A DNA stretch of 64,000 nucleotides from Serendipita indica DSM 11827 (taxonomy: Eukaryota; Basidiomycota; Agaricomycetes; Sebacinales; Serendipitaceae): the NCBI GenBank assembly GCA_910890315.1, contig CAJVGD010000005.1:806001-870000 (forward strand), read 5' to 3'. The notes under the pieces are model-generated. The model was not told the origin of the DNA. It made no database searches and saw only the letters and a list, made by a program, of their open reading frames with translations. A program made the translations under genes and the position numbers. This document shows, one piece after another, positions 22,765-34,232 of this stretch (position 1 is the stretch's first letter; the number at the start of each line of letters is the position of its first letter).

Positions 22765-24161
22765 TTATCTCGTGGTTGATGGGAAATCCCGTGTGTCCAT
22801 CGTCCAATTCGTCGTACGCCTTCGCATTCGCGAAAGCGATATTTCGTGGTTTGTTTGGACCTGAATTGTGCCCCCGAACCCGTCTGCGACCACCCCATTA
22901 CCCTCTATTGACTTGACAATGGAACGTCTCAATGAGAAGAAGAAGCGAGTCGCAACGACAGTGGTGAGGCCCAATACTACGAAATCCACGACGCGCTTGA
23001 TGTTTTCTGCGACGAGAAGATGCTGCTGGTCGTTAGCTCGATGCACGAAGTAATAGGTGTTACATGCTTACATTCAAGCAGCCGGTAGACCGAAGTGCCA
23101 ATGAGATCTATGAAAGAAAGTTGCCGATATGAACAAGACACAATGTATTGACCCACCACAAAGAACATCATACCGTCTTTATACATGCGGCTGAGTATCG
23201 GCCAAGAGATACTATCCCATGCTGATAATCGTAGATCCTTGGTTGCGTATGCGTGATACCACGTAGCACCAATGATTACTGCCTCGCATGGTAACTGTGC
23301 TCATCAGAATCTCTCGGTGAAAATGGGATCTATGAACCCACCCCAGACATGTAAGCCAGAGCGATGATGATATTGGTGAAGGGTGGTGGCGGCACTATTA
23401 TCGCACAGGTGTCGAAGGCGAACACTACCTTGGCTAGGTAGGGTCAGCTTAGAGAAGCGAGTTTATCAAACCCACGTACGGAGTAGGTAATATAAAGCAT
23501 GGCCCGTGAAGTAGAAGATTGATATCGCACCGAGCCAAAATGAAATGTGGAGAGTAATCTTGATTCGTGGATTATGTTGAAAGATGGTGAGAATCCGAAG
23601 GCATATCAGCCCTTGGGGCCGAGTGAGATGATATTTATCCACAACAAGCCGTAAAGTCATACCAGTGGAACAAACAGACATCGTTGATTGGCAGATGATG
23701 TTGCCCGCCATCAGCCCGCGGCAACTGGTCGATGTCAGCTGCAATCGACATCAATGGCAGATAGAGGCGCGTACGATATGTCATCAAGAGTGAGCCCGGA
23801 AGGATTGAGGGCTACATGTGAAACAAACGATTAGCCTTGACTATATGTAATAAGTCGACATACCAAGGACTCCTGCGAGGAGACCAGCTGCGGGCAAGTA
23901 TCGAGACTGGTCATATCTTAAGACGAGGTCATAGTAATCGTGACTGCATACCGTTATAAATGCTGTCTGGAGCACCCAGCTACCACCATGAGTCCAGAAT
24001 AATTCCATCTAGCAGTATTCAGCAGGAAATCAACTGAATCACTCCTTAATAACCTCGTCGTTCAGTGTGAGCGCATAGTCGTACAAGTAGAGGGTAAAGA
24101 AGGAGAAGGCAGTATAGGTTACGGCCTTTCCGTAAAAGACTTCGGTGACAATTGAAGCCAT
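22765..24161 (-). CDS. DUF6533-type seven-helix membrane protein, copy B
   Basis: Start ATG at 24161 gives MASIVTEVFYGKAVTYTAFS and YLYDYALTLNDE, closely parallel to copies A and C. Middle exons show RGLMAGNIICQ and LHISFWLGAISIFYFTGHAL. The final exon (22765-23046) reads through RFFFSLRRSIVKSI and DGFGGTIQVQTNHEI to a stop at 22765. The last exon of copy B is intact where copy A is frameshifted. About six short introns are needed, roughly at the same places as in the other copies; I did not fix all of them. Topology should be seven helices with a cytoplasmic basic C-terminus. A receptor-like role is only a guess from topology. Confidence 0.72.
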
Positions 24162-24817
24162 GCAGGCTTTCTATGCCAAAATGTGCGTTGAACGGGTAAG
24201 GATTGCCTTGAAGATATGGACGATGGGCGATCGTTGAGAGGGGGTTCAAGGCGGAGGCTTCACTCGGAAGCTTTCCTTTTGCTTGATGTCCGCCCACAAC
24301 TGGCGCATAGAATAATGAAAATAGCTGGCCTCGGCCCAAGGAACTTCCTCTCCGCCGCGGGATTTACGGCAGCCAACATGACAGACCGACATGCGCTCAC
24401 GAATCCATGCTGGGGCGCGGTCCCGATGCCAAGGGGCTGTAGCGTTGACATAATAGATTATAATTCGAAGAGAGTACCTCCGATTCTCTCGGCCTTAGAG
24501 TATGAGCGCTCATCTGACATCGGCGTGTTTTGGTATATTCTTTGCAAGCTCCGAAGTCTGAAACATTGCCAATAACGACGCGAAGCACTGGCGGGAATTA
24601 CTAGGATGCAACCCATGCGGGTGCAGGACCAGTGGTCGCTGTTTCATCGAGCACAAGTGGCAATCTTTTAGCTAGAGGCGATCAAGATCTTAGCTTGGTC
24701 TGAACGCACACCTAAGTCGGTTCTTCTCACTTTAAGGGTGAAGCAACGATACGCAAGATAGTATGCTACTCACGAACGAAATCTAATCCTACAGAAGCCG
24801 ATAATGGATGTTTTTGG
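24162..24817. other. Spacer between DUF6533 copies B and C
   Basis: About 650 bp. A plus-strand open frame at 24216-24575 is open by chance as far as I can tell and has no family resemblance. Copy B's promoter should lie at the left side. Nothing else seen. Confidence 0.4.
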
Positions 24818-26201
24818 CTAGTTTTTGTCTACCGTCTCGATGATCCAGTCCGTCTGTTGTTGCCGTCTTCGCATTCGCAGAAGCGTTATATCGTGGTTTG
24901 TTTGAAGTTGTATCGTGCCGCCAAATCCGTCTTCGACGACATCATTGTCGATGATTGACCGCACAATGGAGCGTCGCAACGAGAAGAAGAACCGACTCGA
25001 AACGACGCTGTTGAGACTAAGTGCCATAAAATCCACCACCCTCTTGATGTTATTATTGCAGAGAAGATGCTGTTGAATATCAGCTAAACGCACAGTAGTT
25101 CGCTTTCGTCCACTGACGGTCAAACACGCGGAGCATCGGAGTATCAGCGAGATCTACAAGCGAGGTTATTCACGTGAAGTTGATAAGATGTATGGACTCA
25201 CCACGAAGAACGCTGCGCCGTCCTTGTACATGCGATTGAGTATCGGCCAAGAGACGCTGTCCCATGTCGACAGCCGGAGTTCCTTGGTTTGATACGCATG
25301 AAACCATGTCGCCCCGATAATAATGATCTCGCACGGTAACTATATATCCGTCAGAGTCTGCGTAGCAGAGAATCGATCAAAGTACCGCAGACATGTAAGC
25401 CATTGCAATTATAGTGCCGACATATGGCGGTGGCTGTCCTACTATTGAACAAGTGCCAAACGCAAAGCCCAAGTTGGCTGAAAAGAGTCAGCGGAGGTAG
25501 TGAATCATCATGGTACGTACGGATTAGATGGTGCAACGCTTGACCTGTGAGGCAGCAGGTTGCTATTGCTCCGAGCCAGAATGAAACATGAACGAGAATT
25601 CTTATCAGCCAGTTGTGTTGGAAAATTGTGAGGATTCGAAGACATAATATTCCTTTTGAATGTTTTGAGATTGCGTTGCAGCCACGAAGAAAGTAGGAAC
25701 ATGCCAGTAGAGCAGATGAGCATTGCTGATTGACAGATGACATCAGCTATGAAGAGAGCTCGGCAGCTATAGGGGTCAGCTGACATTCGACGTCGCTAGC
25801 AGGGAGGAATACGCACGTTCTGTCGTTGAGAATGAACCCAGAAGGATTGAGACCTGGAAAAAGCAAACAGTCAAGCCCAAGAGAGTACTACTTGCGCATT
25901 GACACACTAAGCAACCCCAGGAGCAGACCCAACGCAGGCATATATCGAGACTTGACAGTTTAGAACCGGCAATTATCATTGGGGATAACATACCAAGAGA
26001 AACACCGCACGAAGCACCCAGCTCCCGCCGTACGTCCAATACAGCCCCACCTGAATGGCTATTATTAGCTGGACCTTGTCATCCCTAACTTACCTCATCG
26101 TTCAGTGTCAGTACATAGTCGTATAGATAGTTGGTGATTGACGATAGGGCGGCATAGGTGATGACCTTGGTGTGGAAAACGTCGGTGACAAATGATACCA
26201 T
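24818..26201 (-). CDS. DUF6533-type seven-helix membrane protein, copy C
   Basis: Start ATG at 26201 gives MVSFVTDVFHTKVITYAALS with NYLYDYVLTLNDE. The last exon (24818-25123) reads RLADIQQHLL, RVVDFMALSLNSVVSS, RFFFSLRRSIVRSI and DGFGGTIQLQTNHDI to the stop at 24818. It is the third tandem member of the array; starts are spaced 1.75 and 2.04 kb apart. The start codon lies inside a 19-bp direct duplication, which places a second, out-of-frame ATG 19 nt upstream (26220). Middle exon borders were not fully resolved. Family and tandem origin are clear, function unknown. Confidence 0.72.
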
Positions 26202-26230
26202 GCAATCCTTCTGATACCATGCAATCCTTC
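26193..26230. repeat. 19-bp perfect tandem duplication over a start codon
   Basis: The unit TGATACCATGCAATCCTTC occurs twice head to tail at 26193-26211 and 26212-26230. Each copy contains the reverse complement of the start codon of DUF6533 copy C. Copies A and B have a single version of this site. Confidence 0.95.
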
Positions 26231-26839
26231 AGGCCCAAAAAAATGCGTGTTGAATGATCAAGGTTGTCCTTTGAAGCCTCCAAATGGAAGTTGAGTGAGA
26301 GTGACGGCGAAGGGTTCAAGACGGAGATGTTCAATCCGCGAGTTTTAACTTGGTTGATATCCAGAAGAATGGCTAGTGGAGATGAATGCGTTATTTTCAG
26401 TCCGGAGGTTTACGGCATTCAACAGGGCGGGACCAACATAACGGTTCCCCGTTCTACACGGTCCCTGTACGTCCAGACTCGACGTGAGTACCCGCCTAGT
26501 ACAATGATTGTCATTCAACTCCCCATTCGGATTGGCGAGTTTCGACTTCTGACGGTTGATCGAAGCAGCATGAAGTGTCATTCCTACTAATAAAGAACTC
26601 GAAGATATACTAGGTATAGCATGCAAACCATGCGCGACGCTAATGACGGTGGTCATGATCCAACTCTGGATCCTGGAGCATTCTTAACGGCCCATCAGAC
26701 GCCATCTTTTGTCCCGACGCAGTCAGAATCTTCATAATCTTGTCACCGTGCCCACTGGCGTATACGAGCGCGGCCATAAAGGACACAAAGTGTAGGATGG
26801 CCAAGATGGAGCATACAGTGAGGAGTTTAATCATGTAAA
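26202..26839. other. Region between DUF6533 copy C and the next membrane-protein gene
   Basis: The left part should be the promoter of copy C. At 26640-26876 on the minus strand there is a hydrophobic open frame (YMIKLLTVCSILAILHFVSF). It overlaps the end of the neighbouring gene in another frame and may be its real C-terminus. Nothing else seen. Confidence 0.4.
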
Positions 26840-27700
26840 TCATTCGGAGGACAAGATGCCAAAGTTGCCTCCCCACTCGAAACCCCCTAACCGCTGCACA
26901 TGGATAGTGGTCGTAACTTCTGGGGCAAGCAGTCTTGCATGAGTGTTGGTGACCATAGCGATGCGGAAGAGGAAAAGCACAATGAATGTCGAAAAGGTAA
27001 GGAAAGGGTTTGCGTAATGCTGCGAGCGGTCGGATACGAGGAGCCTTGTCTGGAGGATATGAAATGCGATGCGAATCCCTACAATGTACGCAAGGTTGAC
27101 ATAGAAATCCATGGCTGGCAGTAGTCGAATGAGCGTGTCGAAGGGGCTAAAGGACGATGCTGTGAGGATCTTGTGAGTGAAGAGAATGTTGAGGGGCTCC
27201 AGCAAGAGGCCAGAGATGACACTCGGTCCACCAAGCGATTGGATGATGGCATTGTCTGTTGACACTGGCATAGCAGTTCTACCAACAAACGCCAATACGG
27301 CAGTCCATAGAAATGTCCAAGCCCCCGTGATAAAATGCTTCAGCCCTATAGTATGAAGCATGTGAAGAGTGATCCTGCGATAGGATCCTGCAAGGCGAGG
27401 GCGAGCTGGAGCTCGTGTTGTACGCTGAAAGCTCTCCACAGAGGTCACAATAAATGCTATGTAAAACTAAAACAGTGTCAAGAGCAGTATATGGGGTGTG
27501 TTGAAGATATTTACCGAGTAATATAGAAACACTCCAAAGGACAAAAATATCGCCATTGTCCCAAGTACCCTGAAGAACTCTCTCGTAGACAAGAGAGGCT
27601 CTGCCCAGATCTCCTTGACGGATGCAGGGCGTAGATCCTGGGGGACCAGGGCCTTTGCTCCGCCCACAAAGTCGATACCCTGAGTATCGAGTGGGTTCAT
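26840..27700 (-). CDS. Multi-pass membrane protein, unknown
   Basis: Two exons, complement(26840-27466, 27515-27700), give 270 residues. A soluble N-terminus (GIDFVGGAKALVPQDLRP, VKEIWAEPLLSTREF) is followed by about six hydrophobic helices, for example MAIFLSFGVFLYYSFYIAF, FIVLFLFRIAMV and TGAWTFLWTAVLAFV. I do not recognise the family with certainty. Immediately past its stop, another minus frame (from about 26890) reads VRGFRVGRQLWHLVLR followed by two helices. This faintly recalls the FWGRRWHQ region of fungal wax-synthase-like (MBOAT) proteins, so the annotated end may be wrong through an undetected intron or a frameshift. No link to the DUF6533 genes is apparent besides position and strand. 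Confidence 0.5.
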
Positions 27701-28026
27701 GCCGTATAATGCTGCTCACAGAGCTCCTTTACGCGTTATTTGATGTGTTTTCTCCGTGATGCAGGACACCGATAGACAATCTGCGATTGAGGTCGGAATT
27801 AGCCAGCATTTCAGTTTGTGTCAGCCAGACATGCTTACAAAAGGCGCCCACCAGCCATAACCAGCGCAGAATACGCGCATCACAGCCATTATTGGTTCCA
27901 AGGCTTCCCAGCGTCCACTCCAAAAAAGGTTGAACCCCTACCATCTCCGTCTCGAGAGCACCTCGCACAGCGCGGCTCGCGCGTTTCAACATTACTTTAG
28001 CTTCTTTCCTTGCCCTAATTTAGCGA

Positions 28027-29038
28027 ATGGATCCCGACTCGGATGTACGTCCTCTCGGCCTAGTTCATAAGTCGCGAGACCGACACTCATCCCTCGGCGG
28101 CCTCTACAGGACTTTAAACTGGTCTTAGAGTTTGACGACGAAGATGGCAGTGACTGGGAAACCAACAGCGATGTGCTTGTAACGGCGTCGGTGCTCGAAA
28201 GCGAGGTGAGCCTGTTTGGAGACTGACTGCGCTCCGAACGCCGCCGCTTGCACGATGTGCTAACGCTTGTTTGACGCAGCTGGCAGACCTTAAGCGATAC
28301 CTACAGAATTCCGTCGAAGAGCTGAAGCGTCTCCACGTCCAGAGCTCGTACTTTGACCCAAGCCTTCCTCCCGCCATGGGCTGGACCGAGGAAGTCAACG
28401 AGAGAGATCACAAGGCGAGATTCTTGTGCGTGTTCTTACGCTACTGACTCTCTACAGGCCTCTATCCGATTTTGCGAATATGTGAGTGGGCTATATGAGG
28501 TAAACCAAACATGGCTTAATATTGTCCACAGCGGATTCGTCGCATTCAAGCTCAGATGTCCAATTTGAATCGTAAGCTCGTTTCAGCGAAAAGGGCAGAG
28601 GCATCTGGTCTCCATGTCGGCCATTTTCTCGATCTCGAGGACCGCACGCTCTTCGTCCTTGGCTTGGGGAGTGATCACTGTCATGTTCAAGTGGTCAAGG
28701 CCGTCTTCAAGACCTATGGAGAGGTTGAGAACGTGATCATGCACAAGCGGTTCGTGCTCACCAATTGGCCGATTCCGCGCTTGTCTAATACCTACTTTGT
28801 GCACAGGCACTGCTTTGTTACATTCTCGACTAAGCATGGAGCGAACAAGGCTCTCAAAATCAACGGCACCAAGCCTCTCGGTCGCCGAGTTCGTGTGAGA
28901 CCAAAGCTCGAGCCCTACGCCTTTGCTCTAGGACCACTGACACCTTCATACGCTGAGCCTACATCGTTTTCGTTTTCTTTTACTTTCTGCGTCCCCAGCA
29001 ATCCCTTTTCCCCTCCTCGGGAAATTGCTTGCGTCTGA
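28027..29038 (+). CDS. RRM-domain protein with N-terminal coiled coil
   Basis: Six exons: 28027-28044, 28110-28205, 28280-28414, 28458-28481, 28532-28749, 28807-29038, giving 240 residues in a consistent frame. The third intron (28415-28457) has to be GC-AG (AAG/GCGAGA) with a CTGAC branch site; the neighbouring GT donor puts the next exon out of frame. An acidic start and a helical region (LKRYLQNSVEELKRL, RIRRIQAQMSNLNRKL) lead to one RRM with RNP2-like LFVLGL and RNP1-like HCFVTFST. The protein should bind RNA; the target is unknown. The first exon is only 18 nt and the fourth only 24 nt. Low-complexity sequence ends the protein. Confidence 0.75.
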
Positions 29039-29342
29039 TCTCGATTCACAATCTTCCCTGCCACAGCTGTACTTGTAGCTTCGTTGCTTTATGAAATATA
29101 CTTTTCAAAAATAACGTGGATATTGATACAGAAAGAAAATCGCCTACATGGGCGATTTAATAAGGACTCCTGCATTTAATAAGTGTGCTAACAAGTAGTA
29201 TCCGTGTGCTCTCTCAAGAAAGTCACAGTTTTGACCAAACAAAGCAGCTGGCTTATTGTGGTGCAGAGACTGGCAGGCGTCTGCCTCAACTTGGACCCGT
29301 CCACAACCACCCGAAAAGCTAACTTACCCCAATAATTTCTCG
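29039..29342. other. Spacer before the NLR-like gene
   Basis: About 300 bp, moderately AT-rich, holding the 3' end of the RRM gene and the promoter of the next gene. No other feature seen. Confidence 0.4.
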
Positions 29343-32300
29343 ATGGATCAGCCGAGTTCGTCTTCTTCTGTCAGACGCTCATCTCGCAAGAGAGGTCGGC
29401 TGTACGACGGGGCCAGCCAGGGCCTTGACGTGGTCGCAAATATATCCGAGGCCTCGGATATACTATCTCCCCTCAAGGCAGCTTGTCGTACAACGAAATC
29501 GATCCTCGACATGATCCAAGTGAGTCGATGCGAAACAACGCACATATAATATTCAAAACATGAAAGGCTGTCGATGACAATCAAGAAGAATTGAACGACA
29601 TAACGCAGCGTTTGGAGGAATATCTGGCCGGTATCGAGGACCAAATCGACTCGGTCGAAAAGTACCCTCCAGAGGAAAGGGCTGTAGATGACGCATTCAG
29701 CCAACCACTCATTCATTATGTGAAGTAAGTAGATACTAAATCTTATTCGCATATGCTAACTGCTTCAGACTGCTTGAAGATTTCCATAACATCGTCGCGA
29801 ATCACAAGCATAAGCGAAGCCACGGCCTCGGCATATTCACTGCAGTGAGCAAAGTGAAAATTGATGCAGGAGTGATCCGTAAATTCAATCGCGATATCGA
29901 AGATCGCCATAGGCAATTCATGGTATGAGTGACATTAAGCACACTCGTAATCTCACTGTGGACTCAGGAACAACTCGGTATTTTTACCGCATTACGTGTT
30001 CAAGTCGTCGATCGAAGCATAAAGACTATCAAGGACGGCATGCAAGCTACCAAGGCTGACATGGAGGCTACCAGGGCCAATGTCGAAACACTTCTGACAG
30101 ATGGTATGTTGAAGCTTTGTGTATAGACGTTCGATAACGATTTCAAGTGGAAGCAAATGCTATCCTCCAACTCCCACTGGTGCCATTTGTTGCATCCTCG
30201 GTTCATTCTACTTGTTTACAAGGAACACGTGAAGCTGTTCTCCGCACCATCTACCGTTGGGCAGAGGACGATATGTCACGAGAATCAATCTTTTGGCTCT
30301 GTGACATAGCTGGGTCTGGCAAATCCACAGTCGCAATGACTGTATCCAACGTATGGAAAACGGAGGGGATCCTAGGAGCCCAGTTCTTCTTCTCCTTGGC
30401 TAGCAGCGATGCGTCTACCACCGAGAAGTTCTGCTCGACCATGGCCAGAGAACTCGCCCAGAAAATGCCCAAACTCGCGCGGCACGTCGCCGAGGCCGTG
30501 AAGCGAAATCCTGCCATCATGCGAAGTCCCTTCCACGAACAGCTCCAAATACTGGTCACGGAACCACTCCGCCATCGACAAGAACGCGTAATTCTTGTCA
30601 TCGATGCCATCGACGAATGCAAATCCGGAGCACAGCGACAGGAACTTCTCGAAGCTCTTGCTATGGCCGTTAGAGAGACCAGAAATCTCAAATTATTCAT
30701 CACCAGTCGGCCAGACCCCATCGTTGAAGCGGTTTTGCGGCCGCTCTCAATCAAGGCCGAGTTGAAGGACCGCCTCCACGACGTCCGCCATCAAGATACT
30801 ATTGACGATATTGCGACCTACGTACATCAATCGCTGAACAATGTCCTATCGCTGGACAAGAGGCAGCGACTCGTCGAAAAGGCTAACGGGTTGTTCATCT
30901 GGGCAAGCACCGCATGCCGAATGCTCAATAGCAAGACTAACTTGAGGCCTCCTGAAAGCACATATAATCGTCTGATCTCCATGGAACAGGGTGGTGTCAT
31001 AGACGATCTGTATAGTCTCATCCTCAAGCGTACAGACCCCGAACACCATGATACTATGTATCAGATGCTTGCACTGCTGCTTGCCGCATATGAACCGGTC
31101 ACTATCGAGGATCTAGACGACATTCTCAAACATGCTGGAGTAGATGGGAGTGCCAAGGCATTGGTATGGATCCTCGGCAGCGTACTTATCGAGGACGCCA
31201 CTACAAACCTGATCCAATTTCGTCATCCCACTTTTATAGAGTACCTTCGACGTCGTTCCGTCATTCCATCCTTCGATAACCATACTATCGATATCGTCAA
31301 CGCACATGGTCAGGCCGCATCGTGGTGCCTCAAATGCCTCAATTCACCGACCGACGGTCTCAGATTTAACATATGTCAACTCGAGTCATCCTTTTACCTA
31401 AACAGGCAGATTCCGGACCTTGATATCAGGATGTCAAGATTTATTTTAGGAAGACTTCGATATGCCAGCTCCCATTGGTCATTTCATGTTGCCGAAACAG
31501 ACAATAACTGGCGACACAGGCTCGAAAACGCCTTGCAATACATTATTCGAATTCCACGCGTGTTACACTGGATAGAGATCCTGAGCTTTACTGGAGGAGT
31601 GCGACGAGCGATAGCCGGACTTCGAGCTGTTACACGCCATCCAGGAGTGAGTGGTCTATCCCGATGAATCCTAGCCTCTTACACTACAAGCAGCTTGGAG
31701 AGCAGACTAGAATCCGTATAGATGAAATATGGCGGTTTCTAATGACATTTTTGGTACCAATACAGGAGAGCGCTCCACACATTTACATTTCTGCACTTCC
31801 TTTTACTCCCTCAAAGTCAATACTACATATCGAGGGTGTAAAGGCGTATAGAAACAACCTGACTGTGACTCGAGGACTTGAGGAGAAATACCCGGGATTA
31901 CCCAGAACTCTCCAAGGTCACGAAGGCTCTATCGTCACCATTGCATTCTCGCCAGACGGCTCACGAATCGTCTCTGGTTCGTCCGACAACACGATCCGAT
32001 TGTGGGATGCAGCCACCGGTCAGCCTTTGGGAGAGCCACTCCGAGGTCACACAGAATCGGTCAACGCCATCGCATTCTCGCCAGACGGTTCACGAATCGC
32101 CTCTTGCTCCGGATTCTTCGGCTCGTCCGACAACACGATCCGATTGTGGGATGCAGCCACCGGTCAGCCTTTGGGAGAGCCACTCCGAGGTCACACATCC
32201 TCGGTCAACGCCATCGCATTCTCGCCAGACGGTTCACGAATCGTCTCTGGTTCGTCCGACAACACGATCCGATTGTGGGATGCAGCCACCGGTCAGCCTT

Positions 32301-33969
32301 TGGGAGAGCCACTCCGAGGTCACACATCCTCGGTCAACGCCATCGCATTCTCGCCAGACGGTTCACGAATCGTCTCTGGTTCGTCCGACAACACGATCCG
32401 ATTGTGGGATGCAGCCACCGGTCAGCCTTTGGGAGAGCCACTCCGAGGTCACACATCCTCGGTCAAGGCCATCGCATTCTCGCCAGACGGTTCACGAATC
32501 GTCTCTGGTTCGTCCGACAACACGATCCGATTGTGGGATGCAGCCACCGGTCAGCCTTTGGGAGAGCCACTCCGAGGTCACACATCCTCGGTCAAGGCCA
32601 TCGCATTCTCGCCAGACGGTTCACGAATCGTCTCTGGTTCGTCCGATAGCACGATCCGATTGTGGGATGCAGCCACCGGTCAGCCTTTGGGAGAGCCACT
32701 CCGAGGTCACACAGAATCGGTCAACGCCATCGCATTCTCGCCAGACGGTTCACGAATCGTCTCTGGTTCGTTCGACAACACGATCCGATTGTGGGATGCA
32801 GCCACCGGTCAGCCTTTGGGAGAGCCACTCCGAGGTCACACAGAATCGGTCAACGCCATCGCATTCTCGCCAGACGGTTCACGAATCGTCTCTGGTTCGT
32901 TCGACAACACGATCCGATTGTGGGATGCAGCCACCGGTCAGCCTTTGGGAGAGCCACTCCGAGGTCACACAGAATCGGTCAAGGCCATCGCATTCTCGCC
33001 AGACGGTTCACGAATCGTCTCTGGTTCGTCCGACAAGACGATCCGATTGTGGGATGCAGCCACCGGTCAGCCTTTGGGAGAGCCACTCCGAGGTCACACA
33101 TCCTCGGTCAACGCCATCGCATTCTCGCCAGACGGTTCACGAATCGTCTCTGGTTCGTTCGACAACACGATCCGATTGTGGGATGCAGCCACCGGTCAGC
33201 CTTTGGGAGAGCCACTCCGAGGTCACACAGAATCGGTCAACGCCATCGCATTCTCGCCAGACGGTTCACGAATCGCCTCTTGCTCCGGATTCTTCCTCAG
33301 CTCGTCCGACAACATGATCCGATTGTGGGATGCAGCCACCGGTCAGCCTTTGGGAGAGCCACTCCGAGGTCACACATCCTCGGTCAAGGCCATCGCATTC
33401 TCGCCAGACGGTTCACGAATCGTCTCTGGTTCGTCCGACAACACGATCCGATCGTGGGATGCGGCCACCGGTCAGCCTTTGGGAGAGCCACTCCTAGGTC
33501 ACACATCCTCGGTCAACGCCATCGCATTCTTGCCGGACGGCTCACAATTTGTCTCTGGCTCGCACGATACTACAATTCGGTTGTGGGCTAAGGTGCCCGG
33601 TGAGTGTAATTCGGCATTTCCATGATCTGTGGGATGATCTTACAAATGTAACTAGACTCAAATGCGAGCGAGACCAACCAGGATGATAGAGAGTCTGCGC
33701 GTTTGGACCTCGGAGGGGATTTAGAGGAGACTCCACTACAAATCCTCGTACCTGGGTTCAAAGCATGCTCCCTTTTGCAGGATGGCTGGGTGCAAGCGTC
33801 CGGTAAGCGTCTCTTCTGGGTACCACTGGACAATCGGTATGGACTGCAGAACCCGTGTCTTTTCCTGAGCATCCCCACGGCGAGTCCGCTCCGTGCGACC
33901 AAACTTGATTTCACTCGGTTTTGTTGTGGTTCCTCTTGGACAAGGGTTCGAACAGACGCCAGCCGGTGA
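29343..33969 (+). CDS. NLR-like protein: N-terminal helical domain, NACHT NTPase, WD40 propellers
   Basis: Seven exons: 29343-29519, 29567-29724, 29769-29922, 29968-30103, 30148-31646, 31694-33599, 33656-33969, giving 1447 residues. The N-terminal 200 residues are charged and helical. The NACHT core follows, with Walker A IAGSGKSTVAMTV near residue 265, Walker B RVILVIDAIDEC and sensor LFITSRPDP. From about residue 783 come 13 WD40 units, almost all of 43 residues, then a conserved-looking tail (VPGFKACSLLQDGWVQASGK, FCCGSSWTRV) seen on many Agaricomycete members. Such STAND proteins switch on by nucleotide-driven oligomerisation; in Podospora, HET-E and HET-D use the WD40 array to sense non-self. 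A role in non-self recognition is inference. No break is visible. The partner effector, if any, is not encoded next to it. Confidence 0.9.
31918..33595 (+). repeat. Thirteen WD40-encoding tandem units of 129 bp
   Basis: Each unit encodes 43 residues of the type FSPDGSRIVSGSSDNTIRLW. Eleven units are 129 bp (the last incomplete). Unit 2 has a 15-bp and unit 11 an 18-bp insertion, both encoding SCSGFF. Over most of their length the units are identical at the DNA level. They differ mainly at four sites: HTE/HTS, VN/VK, GSS/GSF and DN/DK/DS. Because the unit is a multiple of three and free of stops, all three plus-strand frames stay open through the block; only the WD40 frame is real. Confidence 0.95.
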
Positions 33970-34232
33970 TTTTATACTTCTATCATTATACTTTCGAATA
34001 TACTGCTTCTGCGTGCAGTGGTCCCTGTTGGTTGTGTATCCACTCACGTATCGTTGATGTCGAGGTTTCTGATATTACGCTATGTCCTACTTATTTAAGA
34101 ACATCCAGAGTCCAGTTTCTGCCATTTTAGCTTGGATATGGAAACGAATGACGCTCCGTCGCACGTGGGCACGTATGAAAAAATTCAGTGGAAGCACGAT
34201 GATAAGATAAACACGCCTGTTATACAGATAGC

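Noticed and set aside
26264-26590. Plus-strand open frame between DUF6533 copy C and the next gene
   Set aside because: It has no early ATG and no conserved feature; it lies in a promoter region.
20048-27700. Centromere or pericentromere because of CENP-A gene and repeats
   Set aside because: The CENP-A gene does not mark the centromere. The repeats are ordinary gene duplications, and conserved genes surround them.
31878-33591. Long open frames in the other two plus-strand frames of the WD40 array (Arg/Ser/His-rich products)
   Set aside because: They are open only because the 129-bp unit is a multiple of three without stops; the third frame has the true WD40 protein.
31918-33595. Regular direct repeats that could look like a CRISPR-like or satellite array
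   Set aside because: Units are contiguous, coding, and 43 codons long without spacers.
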